Part shown: positions 8,311 to 14,301 of the stretch, one piece after another
Numbering within the stretch: position 1 is the first letter of the stretch
Layout of the letters: each line of letters starts with the position of its first letter
Assembly: GCA_017382915.1 (NCBI GenBank)
Contig: JAFNZJ010000052.1
Coordinates: 1-23,202, forward strand
Length of the DNA stretch: 23,202 nucleotides
Source of the DNA: Clostridia bacterium
Lineage (GTDB): Bacteria; Bacillota; Clostridia; Oscillospirales; Acutalibacteraceae
Reading direction: 5' to 3'
Notes under the pieces: model-generated
Seen by the model: the letters and a program-made list of their open reading frames with translations, nothing else
Databases searched by the model: none
What the model was told of the DNA's origin: nothing
Translations under genes and position numbers: made by a program

Positions 8311-8579
8311 CAGGCATAATAACGGCTATAATATCGGCGGCGGCATCCATTACGGTGGGGCTTATAACTCTGGTTGGTGTGATAATTCAAAACAACCGCC
8401 AAAGCCGTGATATTGAACAAAAAATTGCCGTTGCACAGGCCGTTACCGACACAAAGCTTGCCGAGCTTACGCGTGAGGTTAGGGAGCATAATCGCTTTGC
8501 CCTGCGTATGCCGGTGGTTGAGGAACAAATGCGGGTGGTTAATCACAGAATAACCGACCTTGAAAATAATATAAATTAA
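8307..8579 (+). CDS. Lysis-module membrane/coiled-coil protein (holin-associated, XhlA-like)
   Basis: A 90-residue protein with one N-terminal membrane helix (residues 3-28, GIITAIISAAASITVGLITLVGVII), followed by a long charged helix likely to form a coiled coil (VTDTKLAELTREVREHN, then MPVVEEQMRVVNHRITDLE). Proteins of this form, with the VVEEQ...VNHRI..LE ending, commonly precede the holin in clostridial phage lysis cassettes. The start overlaps the portal stop by 4 nt (ATGA) and has a strong AAGGAAAAGG ribosome site within the portal gene. It probably assists the holin at the membrane; a holin in its own right is also possible. Confidence 0.7.
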   Translation: MTGIITAIISAAASITVGLITLVGVIIQNNRQSRDIEQKIAVAQAVTDTKLAELTREVREHNRFALRMPVVEEQMRVVNHRITDLENNIN

Positions 8580-8593
8580 ATAGGTGATAAATT

Positions 8594-8803
8594 ATGAAAA
8601 CAAAAATTTTAACCTGGCTTAAGGCGGCGGGTGTGCGTGCAGTTAAAACTGTGGCTGAAACCGCCTTGGCCCTTATTGGTACCAACACGGTAGGCATTAC
8701 CGCAGTTGACTGGGTGGGTGTGCTTAGCGCCTGCGCCCTTTCGGGTGTTATTGCCCTTTTAACCTGCGTTAAAGGTCTGCCCGAAATTAAGGGGGCAGAA
8801 TAA
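8594..8803 (+). CDS. Phage holin, r1t-like family
   Basis: A 69-residue membrane protein. An amphipathic N-terminal helix (WLKAAGVRAVKTVAETALALIGT) is followed by the DWVGVLSACALSGVIALLTCV membrane segment and a closing GLPEI. This order and the AVKTVAETALALIGT...DW...LS...LLT...GLPE pattern are characteristic of r1t-type holins, which form the membrane lesion that lets the endolysin reach the cell wall. AGGTGA lies 6-7 nt before ATG 8594. It sits 14 nt after the coiled-coil protein and one base before the amidase start. Confidence 0.85.
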   Translation: MKTKILTWLKAAGVRAVKTVAETALALIGTNTVGITAVDWVGVLSACALSGVIALLTCVKGLPEIKGAE

Positions 8804-8804
8804 A

Positions 8805-9461
8805 TTGGCAAAAAAAATATTCATTGGCGTTGGTCACGGCGGAATTGACAGCGGTGCCGTGGCAAACGGTTTTAAGGAAAAAGACCTTAACCTTGCCGTT
8901 GCCCTTAGCTGTCGTGATGAACTGCTGCGCCACGGGGTAAGCGTACTGCTTAGCCGCAGTAAGGATGAAGCCGACCCCCTAACCGAAGAAATTAAGGAAT
9001 GTAATGCTTTTGGCCCCGACTATGCCGTTGATATTCACAACAATGCAGGCGGGGGCGACGGGGTGGAAATTTACCACCACTTTGGCGGCGGCAAGGGTAA
9101 AACCCTTTCGCAAAACATTATAAATGAAATTGTGGCAATAGGTCAAAATTCAAGAGGTCTTAAAACCAAAAAGAATTCCCTTGGCAGGGACTATTTTGGC
9201 TTTATAAGAAGCACAGTTTGTCCCGCCGCCATAATTGAATGTGCCTTTATTGACAATAAAAAAGACCTTACAATTATTGACACCCTTAAAGAGCAGCAAA
9301 AAATGGGTATAGCCATTGCCAAGGGTATACTAAAAACGCTTGGCATTGCCTATAAGGCAGAAAAAACCTATACCCTATCCCTTACGGGTCTTACCAAATC
9401 GGCGGCCGACAACCTTAAAACCGATTTTACCAAAAAAGGGTATGCTGTTACGGTGAAATAG
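8805..9461 (+). CDS. N-acetylmuramoyl-L-alanine amidase (Amidase_3 endolysin)
   Basis: A 218-residue zinc amidase that cuts the bond between muramic acid and the peptide of peptidoglycan. The Amidase_3 signature is complete: the first zinc His in GVGHGG (His11), the zinc Glu in FKEKDLN (Glu25), the zinc His in VDIHNNA (His78) and the catalytic Glu in IIECAF (Glu145). No signal peptide is present, as expected for an endolysin released by a holin. The last ~35 residues (YTLSLTGLTKSAADNLKTDF region) resemble a short SPOR-like wall-binding repeat. The start is TTG 8805, supported by AAGGGGG 9 nt upstream; no ATG fits. It ends the phage block and is followed by a terminator. Confidence 0.93.
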   Translation: MAKKIFIGVGHGGIDSGAVANGFKEKDLNLAVALSCRDELLRHGVSVLLSRSKDEADPLTEEIKECNAFGPDYAVDIHNNAGGGDGVEIYHHFGGGKGKTLSQNIINEIVAIGQNSRGLKTKKNSLGRDYFGFIRSTVCPAAIIECAFIDNKKDLTIIDTLKEQQKMGIAIAKGILKTLGIAYKAEKTYTLSLTGLTKSAADNLKTDFTKKGYAVTVK

Positions 9462-9479
9462 TTTACAGTTTAAACCCCA

Positions 9480-9514
9480 AAAATTCCGCCAAAGAATCCC
9501 TTGGCGGAATTTTT
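9480..9514 (+). terminator. Rho-independent terminator after the phage block
   Basis: AAAATTCCGCCAA (9480-9492) pairs with TTGGCGGAATTTTT (9501-9514) around an 8-nt loop, ending in a U-run, about 20 nt after the amidase stop. It isolates the phage block from groESL. Confidence 0.93.
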
Positions 9515-9569
9515 TATGTACTATTATCATATAAATTATAAATAAATTTTTAAATTGTATAAAAAAGGG

Positions 9570-9597
9570 TTGATTTTTTCTAATAATTGGTTAAAAT
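9570..9597 (+). promoter_or_regulatory. Promoter of groES-groEL
   Basis: TTGATT (9570-9575), a 16-bp spacer and TAAAAT (9592-9597). The expected start near 9604 falls inside the CIRCE operator, the usual geometry for HrcA repression. The leader would be about 65 nt. Confidence 0.65.
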
Positions 9598-9602
9598 AGT
9601 TA

Positions 9603-9630
9603 TTAGCACTCACCCCTATAAGAGTGCTAA
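9603..9630 (+). promoter_or_regulatory. CIRCE operator (HrcA binding site)
   Basis: TTAGCACTC (9603-9611) and GAGTGCTAA (9622-9630) are perfect 9-bp inverted arms matching the CIRCE consensus, at the expected place before groES. The spacer counts to 10 bp (ACCCCTATAA) instead of the canonical 9. HrcA bound here would block transcription under normal conditions and release it on heat shock. Confidence 0.95.
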
Positions 9631-9668
9631 TATGATTTGTATAATAAATCTTTATGGAGGTTTTGATT

Positions 9669-9953
9669 ATGACTATTAAACCCTTGGCAGACCGTGTTGT
9701 TTTAAAGCAGGTTGCCGCTGAAGAAACCACAAAAAGCGGTATTATTCTTACCGCCGCCGCTAAAGAAAAGCCCCAAATGGCTGAGGTTGTGGCAGTAGGC
9801 CCCGGCGGTATGGTTGACGGCAATGAGGTTAAAATGTATGTAAATGTTGGCGATAAGGTTATTATTGCCAAGTATGCCGGCACCGAGGTTAAGCTGGATG
9901 GTGAAGAATATTCTATTGTTCGCCAGAGCGACATTTTAGCAACTATTGAATAA
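9669..9953 (+). CDS. groES: Co-chaperonin GroES
   Basis: A 94-residue cytosolic protein that caps the GroEL ring during ATP-driven folding. It has the normal length and family pattern: IKPLADRVVLKQ at the start, the mobile loop ETTKSGIILTAAAKEKPQ, then VVAVGPGG and GDKVIIAKYAGTEVKLDGEEY. ATG 9669 has GGAGG 8 nt upstream. An in-frame ATG at 9654 contains that ribosome site and is not the start. It forms the first gene of the CIRCE-controlled groESL operon, 21 nt before groEL. Confidence 0.97.
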   Translation: MTIKPLADRVVLKQVAAEETTKSGIILTAAAKEKPQMAEVVAVGPGGMVDGNEVKMYVNVGDKVIIAKYAGTEVKLDGEEYSIVRQSDILATIE

Positions 9954-9974
9954 TTTTAAAAGAGGTAATTTATT

Positions 9975-11615
9975 ATGGCTAAAGAAATTGTTTTTAGTGA
10001 AGATGCCAGAAAGGCCCTGCAGGCAGGTATTGACCGCCTTGCAAATGCCGTTAAGGTAACCCTTGGTCCCAAGGGTCGCAATGTGGTGCTTGATAAAAAG
10101 TTTGGCGCACCCCTTATCACCAATGACGGTGTTACCATTGCAAAGGAAATTGAGCTTGATGACCCCTTTGAAAATATGGGCGCCCAGCTTGTAAAAGAGG
10201 TTGCAACCAAAACCAACGATGCCGCAGGTGACGGTACCACCACCGCAACCGTTTTGGCACAGGCCCTTATCAATGAGGGTATGAAAAATGTTGCCGCAGG
10301 TGCCAACCCAATGGTGGTTAAAAAGGGTATTGCGCTTGCCGTTGATACCGCCGTTAAAACCATTGTTTCAAACTCTAAAAAGGTTAGCGGCAGTGAAGAT
10401 ATTGCCCGCGTTGCCACCGTTTCAGCAGGTGATGAGGTTATAGGCAACCTTATTGCTGAGGCTATGGATAAGGTATCGGCCGACGGCGTTATTACTGTTG
10501 AAGAATCAAAAACCGCCGAAACCTATATTGAGGTTGTTGAGGGTATGCAGTTTGACCGCGGTTATATCACCCCCTATATGGCAACCGACACCGATAAAAT
10601 GGAAGCCATTATTGATGATGCTTTACTTCTTATTACCGATAAAAAGATTTCAAATATTCAAGAAATCTTACCCCTTTTAGAGCAGATTGTTCAGGCTGGT
10701 AAAAAGCTGGTTATTATTGCTGAGGATATTGAGGGTGAAGCCCTTTCAACCCTTATTGTTAACAAGCTGCGCGGCACCTTTGTTTGCGTTGGTGTTAAGG
10801 CCCCCGGCTTTGGCGACAGAAGAAAAGAAATGCTTCGTGACATTGCCATTTTAACCGGCGGTGAGGTTATTAGTGAAGAGCTTGGTTTAGAGCTTAAAGA
10901 CACCACCCTTAACCAGCTTGGTCGTGCAGGTCAGGTTAAGGTTGGCAAAGAAAACACCATTATTGTTGACGGTGCAGGCGATAAGGATGAAATTTCTGCC
11001 CGCATTGCCCAAATTAAGGGTCAGATTGAAACCACCACATCTGATTTTGACCGCGAAAAGTTAGAAGAACGCCTTGCAAAGCTTTCGGGCGGTGTTGCAG
11101 TGCTTAAGGTTGGCGCCGCTACCGAAATTGAAATGAAGGATAAAAAGCTTAGAATTGAAGATGCCCTTTCGGCCACCAAGGCCGCCGTTGAGGAAGGCAT
11201 TGTAGCAGGCGGCGGTGTTGCACTTGTTTCAGCATCCCCTGCCGTTAGTGAGCTTTGCGCCCAAACCACAGGTGACACAAAAACAGGTGTTGCCATTGTG
11301 CTTAAGGCCCTTGAAGCACCTATTCGCCAAATTGCCGCTAATGCCGGTTTAGAGGGCTCGGTTATTGTTGATAAAATAATATCCTCCGGCAAGGCAAACT
11401 ACGGCTATGATTTTTATAACGAAGCCTATGTTGATATGCTTGAAGCAGGTATTGTTGACCCCACAAAGGTTACCCGCTCGGCACTTCAAAATGCCGCTTC
11501 GGTAGCATCAATGGTGCTTACCACCGAAAGCCTTGTTGCCGATAAAAAAGAGGATGCCGCAGCAGCAAATGCCGCAGCAGCCGCCGCGGCCGCATCTGCA
11601 GGCGGAATGTATTAA
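9975..11615 (+). CDS. groL: Chaperonin GroEL
   Basis: A 546-residue subunit of the double heptameric ring that folds proteins in its cavity with GroES. Hallmarks are AKEIVFSEDARKALQAG at the start, the ATP-binding LGPKGRNVVLDKKFG and GDGTTTATVLAQ motifs, the apical PYMATDTDKM segment, and VEEGIVAGGGVAL near the end. AGAGG lies before ATG 9975. The C-terminal tail is odd: instead of repeated GGM it is a long alanine run (about residues 528-541) closing with SAGGMY. It is co-transcribed with groES and ends before a hairpin module and terminator. Confidence 0.98.
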   Translation: MAKEIVFSEDARKALQAGIDRLANAVKVTLGPKGRNVVLDKKFGAPLITNDGVTIAKEIELDDPFENMGAQLVKEVATKTNDAAGDGTTTATVLAQALINEGMKNVAAGANPMVVKKGIALAVDTAVKTIVSNSKKVSGSEDIARVATVSAGDEVIGNLIAEAMDKVSADGVITVEESKTAETYIEVVEGMQFDRGYITPYMATDTDKMEAIIDDALLLITDKKISNIQEILPLLEQIVQAGKKLVIIAEDIEGEALSTLIVNKLRGTFVCVGVKAPGFGDRRKEMLRDIAILTGGEVISEELGLELKDTTLNQLGRAGQVKVGKENTIIVDGAGDKDEISARIAQIKGQIETTTSDFDREKLEERLAKLSGGVAVLKVGAATEIEMKDKKLRIEDALSATKAAVEEGIVAGGGVALVSASPAVSELCAQTTGDTKTGVAIVLKALEAPIRQIAANAGLEGSVIVDKIISSGKANYGYDFYNEAYVDMLEAGIVDPTKVTRSALQNAASVASMVLTTESLVADKKEDAAAANAAAAAAAASAGGMY

Positions 11616-11618
11616 AAA

Positions 11619-11646
11619 GCTAAATTGACCTAACGGTCAGCTAATA
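11619..11646 (+). repeat. Single GCTAAAT-flanked hairpin module
   Basis: GCTAAAT (11619-11625), a TGACC/GGTCA hairpin (11626-11639) and a second, degenerate GCTAA word lie just after the groEL stop. This is one unit of the linker-hairpin design seen as a full array at 14214-14301, in the opposite orientation. Like that array it abuts the 3' end of a gene. Confidence 0.5.
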
Positions 11647-11655
11647 TGAAAAACA

Positions 11656-11684
11656 AAAACCGCTGATTAAGTTCAGCGGTTTTT
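11656..11684 (+). terminator. Rho-independent terminator of groESL
   Basis: AAAACCGCTGA and TCAGCGGTTTTT form an 11-bp stem with a short loop and a U-run. The same stem sequence recurs at 20006-20031 behind the dockerin gene. Confidence 0.92.
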
Positions 11685-11698
11685 ATTTGCTTTGGTCG

Positions 11699-11727
11699 TT
11701 GACTTTTTATTTTGGGTTTGATATACT
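11699..11727 (+). promoter_or_regulatory. Promoter of the OmpA-domain lipoprotein gene, now separated from it by a MITE
   Basis: TTGACT (11699-11704), a 17-bp spacer and TATACT (11722-11727) form a good sigma-A promoter. Transcription should begin near 11734, within the AACAT that is duplicated on both sides of the inserted element. Joining the two flanks gives a normal leader of under 30 nt leading to GAAAGGGTG and the ATG at 12038, so this was probably the gene's original promoter. Confidence 0.65.
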
Positions 11728-11735
11728 TTTAACAT

Positions 11736-12010
11736 AGCCAAAGCATTTAAACTTGAATCAGATTTTGAAACACTGATTTTTCGCTGTGGCTGTGTTAAAA
11801 TACTCGCAAATCCGTTAGGATTTGCTGCGTTTTGTGCCTTGCACACCAAAAAATCCGTTATTTGCAAAATTCTACGACCTTAAAGGAGCGTTTTTTAGTG
11901 CGGATTTTGGTGAAGCGAAGTTCATAAGGCTGACGCCTATGAACTTTAATGAGCCTAAAGACGCCTAAAAAACGCCATTTAAGGCTGATTCAAGTTTAAA
12001 TGCTTTGGCT
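11736..12010. mobile_element. 275-bp MITE-like element with 26-bp perfect terminal inverted repeats
   Basis: The ends AGCCAAAGCATTTAAACTTG... (11736-11761) and the exact reverse complement (11985-12010) are 26-bp perfect inverted repeats. AACAT occurs immediately outside both ends (11731-11735 and 12011-12015), as a 5-bp target duplication. No transposase fits inside, so it is non-autonomous. The interior holds more inverted repeats: a GCAAATCC/GGATTTGC hairpin, a 20-bp arm pair (11878-11898 with 11965-11984) and an AAGTTCAT/ATGAACTT hairpin (11918-11946), so a transcript through it would be strongly folded. The family of the parent transposon is not recognised. Confidence 0.88.
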
Positions 12011-12037
12011 AACATATCTCGAAAGGGTGTATATGTA

Positions 12038-13924
12038 ATGAAAAAACTTTTATCTTTAGTTTTAGTGTTAATTTTGGCACTATCTGTCTTCGCAGGCTGC
12101 TCTGCAGTTGATGAAAACAACAATACTGTTAACGGCGTATTTACCGAATACCTGGTAGCAGAAAAGGTTGGCGCAATTAACAGGGAAAATTTCACCACCG
12201 CAGAGGGCGGCATTTACTACAAGGGTGAAAATAACCTTTGGGGTGTTATGTCCTTTAACGGCGCTTATGATACCGGCGCAATCTTTACCGATGTTACCCC
12301 CAGGGGCAAATATTTTGAGGTTACCAAGGTTGTAGCATCAAGCGAAAATGATATTCAAAACCTTAACAAATCATACCTTATTGATGGCAAGGGCAACTTT
12401 ATTGTTGGCGGCTATGCAACCTATAACCTTATGGGTGACCGCTACATAACCGTTGCAAAGGGTAGTGAACGCACCTACAATAAGGATGAAGCAGTTGTAA
12501 GCTTTACCGATAGCGGTCTTAGCTGCTATGGCTCATCTTATGATATTCTTTATAAAGGTGTTTGGGCAGTTTATGACACAGTTACTGAAAAATTTGTACC
12601 CGGCGCTACAGGTGATTATTATTCATTGATGAGCGAAAACGGCAGATATTTTTGGTATAACGATGCCCAGGACAAAATGGTTAAAATAAATGAAAAGGGT
12701 GAAGCTCTTCCCAGCGGTGCAAAGCTTTTTGATAACGGTTCATACTGTATTGAAGGCAAGGTTGGCGAAGTTTATGATGAAAACGGTAAGCTTTTATTCA
12801 CCTATGACCTTACCGGCTTTACCCCCTCAAACTACAGCAACGGCTACTATGTTGCCAGCAAATATCAGGATGGCGCCAGCAAGTATGTAGTTATGGATAC
12901 TACCGGCAAAATAATTTCAACCGAATTTGACAGCTACATCAATGTATACGGCGATGTGCTTCACATTGACAACAAGGTGTATAATCCCAAGGGCGAATGC
13001 ATCCTTGAGGGCACCTATGAAAATGTTTACTTTGACAAAATGTTTGAGCAAAACTGGATGCTTAGAAACGAAGATTACTACACCGTAATTGATAAAAACG
13101 GCGATGTTTTCTTTAACGGTCCACAGGATGACGACCATCAGGTTTTCACCGGTGAATTTATGGCATCTAAAACCATAGATGGTGAAAAATACTACTATTC
13201 ATATAAGGATAAGGACTACACCATTAAGGGCGCACACTTTGCACCTTGGATAGTTCAAACCAACAATGCAAACTCACTTTATGATTTGGTTGACACCATG
13301 ACCGGCAAAAAGCTTATGGAAGGCTATAAAGAGTACGACAGCATTTCCAGAAATTCTTTAGCATACTATGTATATGCTAAGTATGACGGTGGCGCCGATG
13401 TTTATTTGGTTGTTTCGGGCGCCCAGCTGGAAGAGGTTCTTGCCAAAAAGAACAGCCTTTTTGATGAGCTTGCAGCCGCCTTTAATAAAGAAGGCATTGC
13501 AGTAACCGTAAATAAGGACACCGGCGAAATTGCCCTTGATTCATCTGTATTATTTGGTGGCGATTCTGCCGTTCTTACCGATTCAGGTAAAACCTTCCTT
13601 AACAAATTTATTAAGGTTTACACTTCGGTTGCTTTCACCGGCAAATATGAAGGCTTTATTTCAAAAACTATGGTTGAAGGTCACACCGCTCCTTTAGCCG
13701 ACAGCACCTATGCCAGCGGTTTACAGCTTTCTGAAGAAAGGGCATTAAATGTTAAAAATTATTGCCTATCTTCTGACACAGGTGTAGATGTTTCAAAAAT
13801 CCGCAAGAATTTAGATGATGTTGGTTATTCTAACAGCAAGCCTATATACGATGCCAGCGGTAATGTAAATCTTGCCGCCTGCCGCAGAGTTTCATTTAGA
13901 TTTATTGTAAATGTAGATTTTTAA
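12038..13924 (+). CDS. Predicted lipoprotein with WG-like beta repeats and C-terminal OmpA-like domain
   Basis: A 628-residue surface protein. The signal peptide MKKLLSLVLVLILALSVFAGC ends in a lipobox with Cys21 as the likely lipid anchor. ATG 12038 has GAAAGGGTG upstream; the longer in-frame TTG at 12005 begins inside the inserted element and is rejected. Residues ~40-450 contain recurrent short beta motifs (GGIYYKGENNLWGVMSFNG, YKGVWAVYDT, YVVMDTTGKIIS) resembling WG-type repeats of a beta-propeller. Residues ~480-628 read as an OmpA/MotB-like peptidoglycan-binding domain: SSVLFGGDSAVLTDSGK, VEGHTAP, LQLSEERALNVKNYC and the closing CRRVSFRF. The Asp usually found after EGHT is replaced, while the final Arg pair is kept. 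It probably tethers a lipid-anchored propeller to the cell wall; its partner is unknown. Confidence 0.8.
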   Translation: MKKLLSLVLVLILALSVFAGCSAVDENNNTVNGVFTEYLVAEKVGAINRENFTTAEGGIYYKGENNLWGVMSFNGAYDTGAIFTDVTPRGKYFEVTKVVASSENDIQNLNKSYLIDGKGNFIVGGYATYNLMGDRYITVAKGSERTYNKDEAVVSFTDSGLSCYGSSYDILYKGVWAVYDTVTEKFVPGATGDYYSLMSENGRYFWYNDAQDKMVKINEKGEALPSGAKLFDNGSYCIEGKVGEVYDENGKLLFTYDLTGFTPSNYSNGYYVASKYQDGASKYVVMDTTGKIISTEFDSYINVYGDVLHIDNKVYNPKGECILEGTYENVYFDKMFEQNWMLRNEDYYTVIDKNGDVFFNGPQDDDHQVFTGEFMASKTIDGEKYYYSYKDKDYTIKGAHFAPWIVQTNNANSLYDLVDTMTGKKLMEGYKEYDSISRNSLAYYVYAKYDGGADVYLVVSGAQLEEVLAKKNSLFDELAAAFNKEGIAVTVNKDTGEIALDSSVLFGGDSAVLTDSGKTFLNKFIKVYTSVAFTGKYEGFISKTMVEGHTAPLADSTYASGLQLSEERALNVKNYCLSSDTGVDVSKIRKNLDDVGYSNSKPIYDASGNVNLAACRRVSFRFIVNVDF

Positions 13925-13946
13925 TTTGAAGCTTAATCTAAAAAAC

Positions 13947-13976
13947 AACCCCCTACCGAGCATTCGGTGGGGGGTT
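13947..13976 (+). terminator. Likely terminator hairpin after the lipoprotein gene
   Basis: AACCCCCTACCGA (13947-13959) pairs with TCGGTGGGGGGTT (13964-13976) with one wobble pair. The stem is strong but the following TAAAATAT is a poor U-tract. It lies 22 nt after the stop. Confidence 0.65.
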
Positions 13977-13980
13977 AAAA

Positions 13981-14190
13981 TATAACTATAAACTTATCAA
14001 CTTGTACACCGCAAAAGCCTTCTTCTTGTCAGACCGTGCCTATTGAAGCCTTCCCCTTGAGGGGAAGGTGGCAACCGAAGGTTGACGGATGAGGTGGAAA
14101 ATCTTTTAAACTATATTTATAACGCCGCCTGTGGCGGCTACACCTCATCAGTCACTATGTGACAGCTTCCCCGTGGGGGGAAGCCTTATT
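13981..14190 (-). repeat. Composite inverted-repeat element, copy B
   Basis: This is the same element as copy A in the opposite orientation, with the longest match: the TATAAACTTATCAACTTGTA tail, CCGCAAAAGCCTTCTTCTTGT, the GCCTTCCCCTTGAGGGGAAG end hairpin, GATGAGGTG, an inner CCGCC/GGCGG hairpin, CACCTCATCAGT, and the closing AGCTTCCCC..GGGGAAGC. It lies between two convergent genes. It is closest to copy C, sharing the inner segment AATCTTTTAAACTATATTT. Confidence 0.85.
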
Positions 14191-14213
14191 TAAAACAACA
14201 ACTACTTTTATCT

Positions 14214-14301
14214 CGGCACAGCCGAATTTAGCTGTGCGAAGCACAATTTAGCTACCGCGTTAGCGGTAATTTAGCAGCCTTGCACCGCAAGGCTATTTAG
14301 C
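14214..14301. repeat. Array of four hairpins joined by the 7-bp linker ATTTAGC
   Basis: Hairpins at 14214-14224 (CGGC/GCCG), 14233-14245 (TGTGC/GCACA), 14253-14268 (TACCGC/GCGGTA) and 14276-14294 (AGCCTTGC/GCAAGGCT) have unrelated stems. Each is followed by an identical ATTTAGC at 14226, 14246, 14269 and 14295. The last linker contains the stop codon of the glycosyltransferase gene (TTA at 14297-14299 on this strand). Stem lengths increase toward the gene. Function unknown; it may also act as the 3' end structure of that gene's RNA. Confidence 0.75.

Noticed and set aside
11673..11867. 64-residue minus-strand open frame in the MITE
   Set aside because: It spans the groESL terminator, the lipoprotein promoter and the inverted end of the element; no transposase-like motif.
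12005..12037. Longer start (TTG 12005) for the lipoprotein gene
   Set aside because: It begins inside the inserted MITE and would place 11 extra residues before a clean signal peptide. ATG 12038 has its own ribosome site.
14214..14301. CRISPR array
   Set aside because: The repeats are only 7 bp and the spacers are palindromes of 11-19 bp; there are no cas genes.
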